Both the position numbers and the translations under genes were made by a program. The notes under the pieces were generated by a model. It did not search any database. It was not told where the DNA came from and saw nothing but the letters and a program-made list of their open reading frames with translations. 63,120 nt of DNA from Bacillota bacterium (lineage in GTDB: Bacteria > Bacillota > Clostridia > Oscillospirales > Oscillospiraceae): positions 2,370 to 65,489 of the forward strand of contig JAUNCL010000013.1 in assembly GCA_030535235.1 (NCBI GenBank). Reading direction: 5' to 3'. Shown piece by piece: positions 9,326-17,858 of the stretch (position 1 is the stretch's first letter; each line of letters begins with the position of its first letter).

Positions 9326-9868
9326 ATGAAAGCAACTGGAATCGTTCGACGCATCGACGATCTGGGGAGAGTGGTCATTCCAAAGGAGATCCGACGCACC
9401 ATGCGAATCCGAGAAGGTGACCCGCTGGAGATCTTCACCAACAACGACGGCGGTGTGGTGTTTAAGAAATACTCCCTCATGGGGGGACTGGGGGATTTCT
9501 CCGCCCAGCTCTGTGAGTCCCTCCACAAGGCCACCGGCCGTATCGTCACCATAACCGACCGGGACGCCTGTCTCTCCGTCTCCGGAAACGGACGAAAGGA
9601 ACTCACCGACAAGAACATCTCCCCCGCCCTGGCCCAGATCATGGAGGGGCGGCAGATCTATCAGTACCAGGAGGGCGGCCCCGCCCTGTCGGTCAGCGAC
9701 TACACCGACAACTACGTCATCACCACCGCCGCTCCCATCCTCTCCGAGGGAGATGTGCTGGGCTGCGTGGTCTTTCTGGCCGAGCGGGGCAAGATCAGCG
9801 TCGGCAGCGAGGAGTACAAGCTGGCCCAGACCATCGCCGGTTTTTTAGGAAAACACATGGAGGGCTGA
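9326..9868 (+). CDS. spoVT: SpoVT, AbrB-family sporulation regulator
   Basis: A 180-residue forespore transcription regulator. Residues 1-50 are a swapped-hairpin AbrB domain (GIVRRIDDLGRVVIPKEIRR), and the rest is the GAF-like C-terminal domain seen in SpoVT (about 55-175, with ITDRDACLSVSG). AGGAGG lies 10 nt before the ATG. Length and sequence match SpoVT over the whole protein. In Bacillus it tunes sigma-G genes late in spore formation. It is followed by a terminator and then spoIIID in the same direction. Confidence 0.95.
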   Translation: MKATGIVRRIDDLGRVVIPKEIRRTMRIREGDPLEIFTNNDGGVVFKKYSLMGGLGDFSAQLCESLHKATGRIVTITDRDACLSVSGNGRKELTDKNISPALAQIMEGRQIYQYQEGGPALSVSDYTDNYVITTAAPILSEGDVLGCVVFLAERGKISVGSEEYKLAQTIAGFLGKHMEG

Positions 9869-9880
9869 CTGCCCTGACAA

Positions 9881-9923
9881 AAGAGCCATGACCGGGTGAA
9901 AAATCCCTGTCATGGCTCTTCTA
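9881..9923 (+). terminator. Rho-independent terminator after spoVT
   Basis: Arms AAGAGCCATGAC.GGG (9881-9896) and CCC.GTCATGGCTCTT (9905-9920) pair with one mismatch, ending in a short T-rich tail. Confidence 0.75.
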
Positions 9924-9978
9924 TTCTCCCCCGCCCCCACATAGGATATGACACGGTCAATGTTGGGAGTGGTAGAGC

Positions 9979-10227
9979 ATGCGGACTGACATCGAGGAGC
10001 GGGCCTGCGACCTGGCTCTTTATATTATCGAACACCAAGCTACTGTCCGGACCGCCGCAAAGCAGTTTGGCATCAGCAAATCAACGGTACATAAGGACCT
10101 GTCCCAGCGGCTCCCGGCCTTCAACAAGCCCCTGTATCTCCAGGTCAAGGCGGTGCTGGAGGTCAACAAGGCCGAGCGCCACATCCGGGGCGGCATCGCC
10201 ACCAGAAAAAAGTACAAAGGGGACTGA
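9979..10227 (+). CDS. spoIIID: SpoIIID, mother-cell sporulation regulator
   Basis: An 82-residue DNA-binding protein that works with sigma-E in the mother cell. The helix-turn-helix is VRTAAKQFGISKSTVHKDL (residues 23-41), followed by a basic C-terminal tail (RGGIATRKKYKGD) that contacts DNA in SpoIIID. Length and sequence match the family end to end. A GGGAGTGG ribosome site lies close upstream. The sigE-spoIIGA pair that makes its sigma factor is 13 kb away in this window. Confidence 0.96.
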   Translation: MRTDIEERACDLALYIIEHQATVRTAAKQFGISKSTVHKDLSQRLPAFNKPLYLQVKAVLEVNKAERHIRGGIATRKKYKGD

Positions 10228-10237
10228 CCCCAAAATC

Positions 10238-10277
10238 AACAGGGCGCGGGAGATCCCGCGCCCTGTTGGGTCATTTT
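10238..10277. terminator. Bidirectional terminator between spoIIID and fakA-like gene
   Basis: Perfect 13-bp arms at 10238-10250 and 10255-10267 with a 4-nt AGAT loop, followed by TCATTTTCTC on the plus side. It lies between two convergent genes; the minus-strand tail is weaker. Confidence 0.8.
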
Positions 10278-10280
10278 CTC

Positions 10281-11957
10281 TTATTCCACAGAGATGAGGT
10301 AGTGGTACACCGGCTGACCGCCCTGGAGCAGGGTGATCTCAGCGTCGGGGCAGATGGCCTGGAACCGGGCCATAGCGGCCTCGGCGTCGTCCTCCGACAC
10401 CCCCTCGCCGTAGAAGATGTTGATGAACTCACCGCCCCGGTCGCCGGCCTCTCCGGCCAGCTTATCCAGAATGGCGTTCAGGTCCTTCTCGGTGTCAAAG
10501 AGCTGGTTGTCCACCAGCGCCAGGTAATCCCCCTCCTGGATGGCAGTCCCGTCGAACTCGGAGTCCCGGGCGGCGTAGGTGATCTCCATGGTGGTCACCA
10601 TGCCCATGGCCTCTTCCATGGCCTCGGTGTTGTCGGTTTCCTCCCCGTCGGGGTCCACCGCGATCATGGCGGAGATACCCTGGGGGACCGTCTTGGCCTG
10701 GAGGACGATGACCTTCTTGTCCTCCACCAGGTCCACGCACTGCTGGGCAGCCATGATGATGTTCTTATTGTTGGGCAGGACATAGACGATCTCTGCCGGG
10801 GTCTTCTTGATCTGACGCAAAATGTCCTCGGTGGAGGGGTTCATGGTCTGGCCGCCGGAAATGACACCGTCCACTCCCAGATCATGGAAGACCTTGGCCA
10901 GACCCTCGCCGGCCACCACGGCCACGAAGCCGTACTTCTTCTCCGGAGCGGCACTTCCGGCCTCCATGGACTCCAGCTCCTCTTCCACCGCGTCCAGGTC
11001 GTCGATGCTCTGGGCCTGCTTGCCGGCGGCCAGCTCCTCGGCCTGGGTGCGCATGTTCTCGATCTTGGCCAGCTCCAGGGTGCCGTACTTCTGGGCCTCG
11101 GTGAGGGCCTCGCCGGGGATGTCGGTATGGACGTGGACCTTGAACTCCTCGTCGCTCTCCCCGATGACCAGGCTGTCGCCGATGGTCTCCAGATAGGCCC
11201 GGAACTCCTCCAGAGGCCGTTCGGAGGTCCGGCGGACAATGAAGACTGTATCATAGGTAAAGGTGATCTCCTCATCCCCCAGGGCGGCAAAATCCGCTTT
11301 TTCCTTCTGGGGGGCCGTCTCCTGACCTCCCTCGGGCATGGGCAGGCCGCGAAGCTCGTCCAGCATTCCTTTCAGGATGACGAGGAAGCCCATGCCGCCG
11401 GCGTCCACCACACCGGCCTTCTTCAGGACGGGGTTCATCTCGGTGGTGGCGGCCAGGGTCTCCTCCGCCTGGAGGATGGCCGACTCCAGCACGTATTCCA
11501 GGGCGGTGTTCTCCCCGGCGGCCTGGGCCGCCCGCTCGCCGGCCAGACGGGACACGGTGAGGACGGTGCCCTCGGCGGGCTTCATCACCGCCCGGTAGGC
11601 GGCGGCCACGCCGGCGTTCAGGCCCTCGGCCAGGTCGATGCCGTCCATGGTCTCCTTGTCCTTCACCGCCTTGGAGAAGCCCCGGAAGATCAGGGACAGG
11701 ATGACGCCGGAGTTGCCCCGGGCGCCCCGCAGCATGGCGGAGGCATTCACAGAGGCAGCCTGCCCCACGGAGGCGGGCTTCTTCTGCTGGAGCTCGGCGG
11801 CGGCGGTGCCGATGGTCAGGCTCATGTTGGTGCCGGTGTCCCCGTCGGGCACGGGGAATACGTTGAGCTCGTTGATCCGCTGCTTCTCTTGATTCAGGGA
11901 GGCGGACGCGTGGACGATCATCCGTGCCAGCGTTCCTCCGTCAATGAACTGTACCAT
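10281..11957 (-). CDS. DAK2-domain kinase, FakA/YloV-like
   Basis: A 558-residue homologue of FakA/YloV. In Staphylococcus, FakA is the ATP-binding subunit of fatty-acid kinase and works with FakB lipid carriers. The N-terminal DhaL-like domain (about 1-200) has the nucleotide/magnesium motif PVPDGDTGTNM near residue 35 and a GARGNSGV motif near 78. The middle and C-terminal parts (about 230-558) match the EDD-like half of YloV. Its start lies 14 nt after the Asp23-family gene, the same pairing as yloU-yloV in Bacillus. No FakB gene is seen in this window. Confidence 0.9.
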   Translation of the reverse strand: MVQFIDGGTLARMIVHASASLNQEKQRINELNVFPVPDGDTGTNMSLTIGTAAAELQQKKPASVGQAASVNASAMLRGARGNSGVILSLIFRGFSKAVKDKETMDGIDLAEGLNAGVAAAYRAVMKPAEGTVLTVSRLAGERAAQAAGENTALEYVLESAILQAEETLAATTEMNPVLKKAGVVDAGGMGFLVILKGMLDELRGLPMPEGGQETAPQKEKADFAALGDEEITFTYDTVFIVRRTSERPLEEFRAYLETIGDSLVIGESDEEFKVHVHTDIPGEALTEAQKYGTLELAKIENMRTQAEELAAGKQAQSIDDLDAVEEELESMEAGSAAPEKKYGFVAVVAGEGLAKVFHDLGVDGVISGGQTMNPSTEDILRQIKKTPAEIVYVLPNNKNIIMAAQQCVDLVEDKKVIVLQAKTVPQGISAMIAVDPDGEETDNTEAMEEAMGMVTTMEITYAARDSEFDGTAIQEGDYLALVDNQLFDTEKDLNAILDKLAGEAGDRGGEFINIFYGEGVSEDDAEAAMARFQAICPDAEITLLQGGQPVYHYLISVE

Positions 11958-11971
11958 AGTCTCTCTCCTTC

Positions 11972-12322
11972 TTACTCCACATCCATTGCGTCCACATAGA
12001 CGTCCACAGCCCGCACCTGGGCGCCGGTCAGCCGGCTCACGGTGTAGCGGACCTCACTCATGATCGAGTTGCTCACGGCAGTGAGATTCACGCCGGCGTC
12101 GACGATGATATGCAGTTCGATGGACAGGGCGTCGTCCTCATGGAAGATGACCCGCACGCCCTTGGACATGGACTCGCTCCGAAGCAGGTGGACCAGGCCG
12201 TCCTTCTTGGACCGGGCCGCCATGCCCTTCACGCCAAAGCAGCTGGTGGCCGCCGCACCGGTGATGGTGGTGAAGACCTCACTGCTGATCTGGATCTCGC
12301 CTTTCTCGTTCTGAAACCGCAT
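11972..12322 (-). CDS. Asp23/Gls24-family protein, YloU-like
   Basis: A 116-residue protein of the Asp23 envelope-stress family. It contains the typical FTTITGAAATSCFGVKGM start and the ELHIIVDAGVNLTAVS core. The family is linked to the membrane and to the adjacent FakA-like kinase, but its biochemical role is not settled. It is first in a two-gene operon with the kinase. Confidence 0.9.
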   Translation of the reverse strand: MRFQNEKGEIQISSEVFTTITGAAATSCFGVKGMAARSKKDGLVHLLRSESMSKGVRVIFHEDDALSIELHIIVDAGVNLTAVSNSIMSEVRYTVSRLTGAQVRAVDVYVDAMDVE

Positions 12323-12393
12323 AGTGCTTCCATCCTTTCTGTGTCAGGCCGGGTAGGGCCTTGGTTCGGAAAGTAAAAATTTGCAGGGGTGCA

Positions 12394-12422
12394 TTGTATT
12401 TTCCCACAGTATCATGTAGAAT
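12394..12422 (+). promoter_or_regulatory. Sigma-A-type promoter for the 68-residue membrane peptide
   Basis: TTGTAT (12394-12399), 17 nt, then TAGAAT (12417-12422); the ATG follows about 50 nt downstream. Confidence 0.6.
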
Positions 12423-12471
12423 ACTACCATACACAAGGGAAAATGCGCAACTGTATATAGGAGGTTTTGAT

Positions 12472-12678
12472 ATGAAAATTACCGATCTGGTCCTGAAAAT
12501 CACCGCCTGTGTCCTGGCGGCGGCCGCCGTCATCTGCCTGGTCATGGCCAACATGGAAAAGATTTCCTCCTGCCTGGACTGCCTGTTTGCCAAGCTCCAG
12601 GAAAAGAAATCCTCCCTGTGCAAATGCTGCTGTCAGTCTGAGGACTGGGAGGATGAATTTGAGGACTGGGATGTCTGA
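12472..12678 (+). CDS. Small membrane peptide with Cys cluster and acidic tail
   Basis: A 68-residue protein of no family I recognise. It has one hydrophobic helix (about residues 6-26, LVLKITACVLAAAAVICLVM), then a loop with two spaced cysteines (SSCLDCL), then CKCCC and an acidic, Trp-containing tail (EDWEDEFEDWDV). The six cysteines outside the membrane segment could bind metal or form disulfides; this is inference. AGGAGG sits 8 nt before the ATG, it has its own promoter and a strong terminator, so it is a real single-gene unit. Confidence 0.75.
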   Translation: MKITDLVLKITACVLAAAAVICLVMANMEKISSCLDCLFAKLQEKKSSLCKCCCQSEDWEDEFEDWDV

Positions 12679-12697
12679 CAGCATCCCCATAGAAGCG

Positions 12698-12729
12698 ACG
12701 GAGCGGAGTCATCCGCTCCGTTTTTTTCT
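12698..12729 (+). terminator. Strong Rho-independent terminator
   Basis: Perfect 10-bp arms ACGGAGCGGA (12698-12707) and TCCGCTCCGT (12712-12721) with a GTCA loop and a run of seven T. Confidence 0.9.
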
Positions 12730-13202
12730 CAAAAGGTCAGGTCGGGGTACTTGGGCTCCACCAGAATGGGCTCGATGTCCTCCACCACCGCAAAGGTGAA
12801 GAGGGCGGTGGTCACCATCTCGTCCTTGTCGTTCCACTGCTCCACGGAAACCACGCAGATCCGCTTGCCCACCTTCACCGGGGTAGCCCGGCAGAAGAGA
12901 TAGGCCCCGGCTGCCGGCCGGAGAAAGTTCACGGTGCTTCCCTGGGTGACGCACATCTTGCCGTGAGGGGTCAGGCTGTGGCCGGCGATGGTGTCGGCAA
13001 AGGCCACCAGCATCCCCCCGTGGACGGTGCCGTACTGCTGCTGGTTCTGGTCGGTGATCATCATGATCCCTTCGGTCTTGTCGGGCTGCATGGAAATCAG
13101 GTGGATGCCGTTGTCCACAGCCCAGGGATCCAGGCCGCGGATCTGCCCCAGCTGGGGGTCCTGCCCCACATAGAAGATCCCCTCTTTAACGCAGGAAGCC
13201 AT
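12729..13202 (-). CDS. PaaI-type hotdog thioesterase
   Basis: A 157-residue hotdog-fold protein, probably an acyl-CoA thioesterase. The YGTVHGGMLVAFADTIAG segment (about residues 57-74) is the catalytic/HGG motif of the PaaI family. Its start overlaps the end of the sufB-like gene by 17 nt, so it is the third gene of the suf operon. A thioesterase is not a known SUF component, so the link may only be shared expression. Confidence 0.85.
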   Translation of the reverse strand: MASCVKEGIFYVGQDPQLGQIRGLDPWAVDNGIHLISMQPDKTEGIMMITDQNQQQYGTVHGGMLVAFADTIAGHSLTPHGKMCVTQGSTVNFLRPAAGAYLFCRATPVKVGKRICVVSVEQWNDKDEMVTTALFTFAVVEDIEPILVEPKYPDLTF

Positions 13203-14115
13203 TCAGGATCTCCTCCTCCGCCTCCTCTGCCGTGAGGCCCAGGGTCATGAGCTTCAGAAGCTGGTCGCCGGCAATGCGGCCGATGGCCGCCTCGTGGACC
13301 AGCTGGGCGTCGGGGTGGTTGGCAATGATGGCGGGGATGGACTGGATCTTGGCCTGCCCCATGAGGATGGAGTCGCACTGGACGTGGCCGAAGCCCGCGT
13401 CGTCGCCGATCATCCGGGGATAGAAGATCTGCTCGGAGTCATCCTGGGCCACGGAACGGGAGATGACCCGGCTGGTGGCCTCGGGGCCGGCCAGAATGAT
13501 GTCCATCTCAGAGGTGGCCTTCTGCTTGCCGTGGGTGAGAAGCTTCTCGGTGATCACGGCCTCGGCCCCCTCCTTCACCACCACCTTGGTGTAGCGCTTG
13601 GTGGAGTCCACCCCCCGGAGCTGGGTGGTGTCCAGGGTGATGGAGGCGTTCTTTTCCAGATAAACCACGGTCTGGGGATTCATGATCCGCTCGCCGGTGC
13701 CCTCGCCCTCGCCGTAGTGCTTCTCCACATACTGGACCTTGGAGTTCTCCCCCACATAGAAGGTGTGGACGCCGTCGTGCTCGGACTTCTGATCGCCGGC
13801 GTTGTGGATGCCGCAGCCGGCCACGATGACCACATCGCAGTCCGGGCCGATATGAAAGTCGTTGTAGACCAGCTCATCCAGGCCGGTCTCAGTGATGATG
13901 ACGGGGATATGGACCGACTGGTTCCTGGTCCCTTCCTTAACATAAATGTCAATCCCGGGCTTTTCCGGGTCCTCCTTGGTGACGATCTGGATGTTCTCCG
14001 TGTTGCACCGGGAGTCCAGCTTGCCGTTCTTCCGGATGTTGTAGGCCCCCTTGGGGGTGCCCTCCAGGTCAGCGATCTCCCGGAGGAGGTTGATGTCAAC
14101 TTTCGTCTGTGCCAT
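13186..14115 (-). CDS. sufB: SufB/SufD-family scaffold protein, minimal form
   Basis: A 309-residue SufBD-family protein, much shorter than classical SufB (about 470) or SufD (about 430). It is the scaffold partner of SufC for Fe-S cluster assembly. The beta-helix core with the VVIVAGCGIHN motif and the C-terminal HEAAIGRIAGDQLLKLMTLG helix are typical. Only one SufBD protein and one SufC are present, with no SufS, SufU or second SufB/D nearby, which corresponds to the minimal SUF (SMS-type) arrangement of many anaerobes. It is 3 nt from sufC. Confidence 0.9.
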   Translation of the reverse strand: MAQTKVDINLLREIADLEGTPKGAYNIRKNGKLDSRCNTENIQIVTKEDPEKPGIDIYVKEGTRNQSVHIPVIITETGLDELVYNDFHIGPDCDVVIVAGCGIHNAGDQKSEHDGVHTFYVGENSKVQYVEKHYGEGEGTGERIMNPQTVVYLEKNASITLDTTQLRGVDSTKRYTKVVVKEGAEAVITEKLLTHGKQKATSEMDIILAGPEATSRVISRSVAQDDSEQIFYPRMIGDDAGFGHVQCDSILMGQAKIQSIPAIIANHPDAQLVHEAAIGRIAGDQLLKLMTLGLTAEEAEEEILNGFLR

Positions 14116-14118
14116 GTC

Positions 14119-14868
14119 TTAACCCTCCTTGGTGTGGCAGGTCACGGACTGCAGGAAGCTGCAGGAGCCGGCGGTGTCTGCCAGAATGTGGGCCATCAGC
14201 TCCTCCTTGGGGCCGTGGCGGACCACCTTGCCCCCGGAGACCATGACGATCTCGTCGGCCAGGTCGATGATCCGCTCCTGGTGGGAGATGACGATGATGG
14301 TGCTCTCCCGCTTGGCGTGGAGGATGCGGAAGGTCTCGGTGAGCTTGGCAAAGGACCACAGGTCGATGCCGGCCTCGGGCTCATCCAGGATCAGCAGGCC
14401 GCTGGGCCGGGCCAGGATGGTGGCGATCTCGATGCGCTTGACCTCGCCGCCGGAGAGGGAGGCGTCCAGCTCCCGGTCCACATAGTCGGCAGCGCACAGG
14501 CCCACCCGGTTCAGGTAGGAGCAGCACTCGTCCCGGGTCAGATTGCGGTTCCCCGCCGCCAGACCCAGCATATCCCGGATGCGCATCCCCTTGAACCGTG
14601 GGGGCTGCTGGAAGCCGTAGCTGATGCCCAGCTTGGCCCGCTCGGTGATGCTCAGATTTGTGATGTCGGTCCCGTTCCAGAGGATCTGGCCGCCGGTGGG
14701 CTGGTTGATGCCCATGATGGTCTTGGCCAGGGTGGTCTTGCCGCCGCCGTTGGGGCCGGTGATGACAATAAACTTATTGTCAGAAACAGTCAGGTCGATA
14801 CCCTTAAGGATCTCGGTGGCCGTGCCGCCGTCCTCGACCTGGTAGGAAAGTCCTTTCAGTTCCAGCAT
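14119..14868 (-). CDS. sufC: SufC, Fe-S assembly ATPase
   Basis: A 249-residue ABC-type ATPase that powers the SUF scaffold. It has Walker A GPNGGGKTT (near 38), signature LSGGEVKR (near 139), Walker B LLILDEPEAGID (near 158) and the switch histidine in ISHQ. Length and the PRFKGMRIRD segment fit SufC rather than a transporter. It is first in the sufC-sufB-thioesterase operon, behind a good promoter with a leader of about 115 nt. Confidence 0.94.
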   Translation of the reverse strand: MLELKGLSYQVEDGGTATEILKGIDLTVSDNKFIVITGPNGGGKTTLAKTIMGINQPTGGQILWNGTDITNLSITERAKLGISYGFQQPPRFKGMRIRDMLGLAAGNRNLTRDECCSYLNRVGLCAADYVDRELDASLSGGEVKRIEIATILARPSGLLILDEPEAGIDLWSFAKLTETFRILHAKRESTIIVISHQERIIDLADEIVMVSGGKVVRHGPKEELMAHILADTAGSCSFLQSVTCHTKEG

Positions 14869-14992
14869 ATTTCATAGCTCCTTGCTGCTATTGTATCTCA
14901 TTGGTGTGTAGAAACGGGCTGCCCCGTTCCCCATGCACGCTTCCACAAAGAGGTGTTCTCTCTTTTTATGGAATTTTGGATTCAATCATGGA

Positions 14993-15021
14993 ATTATATC
15001 ATAAAAAGCCTTGGCAGGCAA
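14993..15021 (-). promoter_or_regulatory. Sigma-A-type promoter for the suf operon
   Basis: Read on the minus strand: TTGCCT (15016-15021), 17 nt, TATAAT (14993-14998). It lies in the 353-nt divergent region 14869-15221, which otherwise holds only the opposite promoter at 15126. I see no obvious IscR/SufR-like operator. Confidence 0.75.
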
Positions 15022-15125
15022 TAGATTCCTGTAGGTTTGCCCGGCATGGTGCACAGGGAGATCGTTTCACATAAAACTATCTCCCCTGGTTTTTCGTCAT
15101 GCTAACTAATATTCTCGTACATATA

Positions 15126-15153
15126 TTGACTTTTCATACAATTCCGGTACAAT
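15126..15153 (+). promoter_or_regulatory. Sigma-A-type promoter for DUF1846-asnA
   Basis: TTGACT (15126-15131), 16 nt, TACAAT (15148-15153), about 70 nt before the DUF1846 start. Confidence 0.7.
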
Positions 15154-15221
15154 GGAACCATATTTCCATGACTTTCACGCCAAGGATACGAAGTGAATCG
15201 GAGAGAGAGGACGGTACTATC

Positions 15222-16709
15222 ATGATCGAACGACTGGGCTTCGACAACGAGAAATATCTGGAGATGCAGTCCGAGCACATCCGCTCCCGGATCAGCCAGT
15301 TCGGCGGCAAGCTGTATCTGGAGTTCGGCGGCAAGCTCTTTGACGACCACCACGCCTCCCGGGTGCTGCCCGGGTTCCATCCGGATTCCAAGATCCGCAT
15401 GCTCATGCAGCTGAAGGAACAGGTGGAGATCGTGGTGGCAGTCTCCGCCATGGACCTGGAGAAGAGCAAGGTCCGGGGGGATCTGGGCATCACCTACGGC
15501 TCGGACACCCTGCGCCTCATCGACACCTTCCGGGGCTTCGGCTTCCATGTGGGCAGCGTGGTCCTCACCCGCTTCAACGGGCAGACCGCCGCCGAAATCT
15601 TCCAGTCCCAGCTGGAAAACCTGGGCATCCAGGTCTATCGCCACTACTCCATCGAGGGCTACCCCTACAACATCCCCCACATCGTCAGCGACGAGGGCTT
15701 TGGCCGGAACGACTATGTGGAGACCACCCGGTCCCTGGTGGTGGTCACCGCCCCCGGCCCCGGCAGCGGCAAGATGGCCGTCTGCCTCAGCCAGCTCTAC
15801 CATGAGTACAAGCGGGGCATCCAGGCAGGGTATGCCAAGTATGAGACCTTCCCCATCTGGAACCTGCCCCTCCGCCACCCCGTGAACCTGGCCTACGAGG
15901 CCGCCACCGCCGACCTGAACGACGTGAACATGATCGACCCCTTCCACCTGGAGGCCTACGGGGTCACCACCGTCAACTACAACCGGGACGTGGAGGTCTT
16001 CCCCGTGCTGAAGACCATGTTTGAGCACATCTCCGGCTCCTGCCCCTACCAGTCCCCCACCGACATGGGGGTCAACATGGCGGGCTACTGCATCATCGAC
16101 GACGAGGCCGTCTGTCAGGCCTCCAAGGAGGAGATCCTCCGCCGGTTCTACACGGAGCAGTGCCGCCACCGCCGGGGTCTCACCGACGGCAGCGCCGTGT
16201 ATAAGATCGAGCTGCTCATGAAGCAGCTGGGCCTCACCGGCGAGAGCCGGGCCGTGGTCCGCCCCGCCCTGGAGGTGGCCCAGCGCACCGGCGCCCCCGC
16301 CGCCGCCATGGAGATGCCCGACGGCAAGATCCTCACCGGCAAGACCTCCTCCCTGCTGGGCTCCTCCTCCGCCCTCCTCCTCAACGCCCTGAAATATCTG
16401 GGGGGCATCCCCGACGAGGTCCACCTGATCGCCCCCGAGGTCATCGAGCCGGTCCAGAACCTGAAGGTCAACGTCCTGGGCAACAAGAACCCCCTCCTCC
16501 ACATCGATGAGTTGCTGGTAGCCCTGTCCATCTGCGCCGTGAACGACCCCAACGCCAAAAAAGCCGTCCGTCAGCTCCAGAAGCTGCGGGGCTGCGAGGT
16601 CCACACCACCGTCATCCTGTCCCAGTCCGACGAGGACAGCTTCCGCCGTCTGGGTGTGCGCCTGACCAGCGAGCCCACCTACCAGACCTCCAAACTCTAC
16701 CACAAATAA
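15222..16709 (+). CDS. DUF1846 family protein
   Basis: A 495-residue member of DUF1846, a conserved Firmicutes/Actinobacteria family of unknown function with an apparent nucleotide-binding fold. The sequence matches the family along its length (IERLGFDNEKYLEMQSEHI at the start; VTAPGPGSGKMAVCLSQLYHE with a P-loop-like GPGSGKM near residue 188). GAGAGAGG lies about 12 nt before the chosen ATG. It is 20 nt upstream of asnA, so the two are probably one operon; this suggests, but does not show, a link to amino-acid or nitrogen metabolism. Confidence 0.9.
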   Translation: MIERLGFDNEKYLEMQSEHIRSRISQFGGKLYLEFGGKLFDDHHASRVLPGFHPDSKIRMLMQLKEQVEIVVAVSAMDLEKSKVRGDLGITYGSDTLRLIDTFRGFGFHVGSVVLTRFNGQTAAEIFQSQLENLGIQVYRHYSIEGYPYNIPHIVSDEGFGRNDYVETTRSLVVVTAPGPGSGKMAVCLSQLYHEYKRGIQAGYAKYETFPIWNLPLRHPVNLAYEAATADLNDVNMIDPFHLEAYGVTTVNYNRDVEVFPVLKTMFEHISGSCPYQSPTDMGVNMAGYCIIDDEAVCQASKEEILRRFYTEQCRHRRGLTDGSAVYKIELLMKQLGLTGESRAVVRPALEVAQRTGAPAAAMEMPDGKILTGKTSSLLGSSSALLLNALKYLGGIPDEVHLIAPEVIEPVQNLKVNVLGNKNPLLHIDELLVALSICAVNDPNAKKAVRQLQKLRGCEVHTTVILSQSDEDSFRRLGVRLTSEPTYQTSKLYHK

Positions 16710-16729
16710 AACAGAAGGGAGTTTTTCCT

Positions 16730-17743
16730 ATGTCTAAAACCTATATCCCCGCCGATTATGCCCCCCTGCTGAACCTCTACGACACCCAGAAAGCCATTGC
16801 CCTGCTCAAGCGGGTCTTTGAAGATACCCTCTGCGGCAACCTCCATCTGCGCCGGGTCTCCGCCCCCCTCTTCGTGGAGGCCGCCTCCGGTCTGAACGAC
16901 AACCTCAACGGGGTGGAGCGCCCCGTCTCCTTCGACGTGCCCGCTGCTCAGCGGGAGGCCCAGGTGGTCCACTCCCTGGCCAAGTGGAAGCGTCTGGCCC
17001 TCCACAACTACCACTTCCCCGTGGGCGAGGGTCTGGTCACCGACATGAACGCCATCCGCCGGGATGAGATCCCCGACAACCTCCACTCCATCTATGTGGA
17101 CCAGTGGGACTGGGAAAAGGTCATCGCCCCCCGGGACCGCAGCATGGACTACCTGATCAAAACCGTCCAGCTCATCGTCAACGCCATGGCCGACACCCAG
17201 CGGACCCTCCAGTCGGTCTTCCCCCAGCTCTGCGTCCTGCCTCAGATCAGCACCGAGCTCAGCGTGGTCACCACCCAGGAGCTGGAGGACAAGTACCCCG
17301 ACCTGGACGGCAAGGGCCGGGAGAACGCCTGGGTCAAGGAGCACCCCACCACCCTCCTCACCCAGATCGGCGGCGCCCTGAAGTCCGGCGCCCCCCACGA
17401 CGGCCGCGCCCCCGACTATGACGACTGGCAGCTCAACGGCGACATCCTCCTGTGGGACGCCACCCTGGACCGGGCCATTGAGCTCTCCTCCATGGGTATC
17501 CGGGTGGACGCCGCCGCCCTGGACCGCCAGCTCACCATCGCCGGCTGTGACGACCGCCGGGAGCTGACCTTCCACAAGATGCTGCTGAACAACGAGCTGC
17601 CCCTGACCATCGGCGGCGGCATCGGCCAGTCCCGCCTGTCCATGCTCCTGCTGGGCAAGGCCCACATCGGCGAGGTCCAGGCCTCCATCTGGGATGAGGA
17701 GACCATGGACACCTGCCGCAACGCCGGCATCATCCTGCTGTAA
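16730..17743 (+). CDS. asnA: AsnA, ammonia-dependent asparagine synthetase
   Basis: A 337-residue aspartate-ammonia ligase that makes asparagine from aspartate, ammonia and ATP. It is a class II aminoacyl-tRNA-synthetase-like enzyme. Recognised family segments include RVSAPLFVEAASGLNDNLNG near residue 42, LHNYHFPVGEGLVTDMNAI near 89 and TIGGGIGQSRLSMLLLGK near 298. Length matches AsnA (about 330). It closes the operon with DUF1846 and is followed by a terminator. Confidence 0.96.
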   Translation: MSKTYIPADYAPLLNLYDTQKAIALLKRVFEDTLCGNLHLRRVSAPLFVEAASGLNDNLNGVERPVSFDVPAAQREAQVVHSLAKWKRLALHNYHFPVGEGLVTDMNAIRRDEIPDNLHSIYVDQWDWEKVIAPRDRSMDYLIKTVQLIVNAMADTQRTLQSVFPQLCVLPQISTELSVVTTQELEDKYPDLDGKGRENAWVKEHPTTLLTQIGGALKSGAPHDGRAPDYDDWQLNGDILLWDATLDRAIELSSMGIRVDAAALDRQLTIAGCDDRRELTFHKMLLNNELPLTIGGGIGQSRLSMLLLGKAHIGEVQASIWDEETMDTCRNAGIILL

Positions 17744-17756
17744 TTCCCCCGAGATC

Positions 17757-17795
17757 AAAAAAACTGCGTCGGAATCCTCCGGCGCAGTTTTTTGT
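17757..17795 (+). terminator. Terminator after asnA
   Basis: AAAAAACTGCG.CGGA pairs with TCCG.CGCAGTTTTTT across 17757-17793, followed by further T. Confidence 0.85.
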
Positions 17796-17821
17796 CTTTG
17801 GATTTACTTCTACCCTGCAAA

Positions 17822-17858
17822 ACAAAAAACAACGCCGGAATCCGAAGATTCCGGCGTT
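17822..17858 (-). terminator. Terminator directly behind tRNA-Arg
   Basis: On the minus strand a perfect 12-bp stem (arms 17847-17858 and 17831-17842, loop 17843-17846, TTCG as read) is followed by GTTTTTTG. The first base of the stem is the A of the tRNA's CCA. Confidence 0.85.

Noticed and set aside
10266-11999. Long plus-strand reading frame opposite the FakA-like gene
   Set aside because: It is Gly/Leu/His/Val-rich antisense of a high-GC gene, with no family match and no ribosome site.
14869-15221. Iron-sulfur regulator operator in the suf/DUF1846 divergent region
   Set aside because: I found promoters but no convincing inverted repeat for an IscR- or SufR-type regulator.
15102-17758. 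Long minus-strand reading frames opposite DUF1846 and asnA
   Set aside because: Antisense shadows of confirmed genes; composition is dominated by Gly, Val and Leu with no domains.
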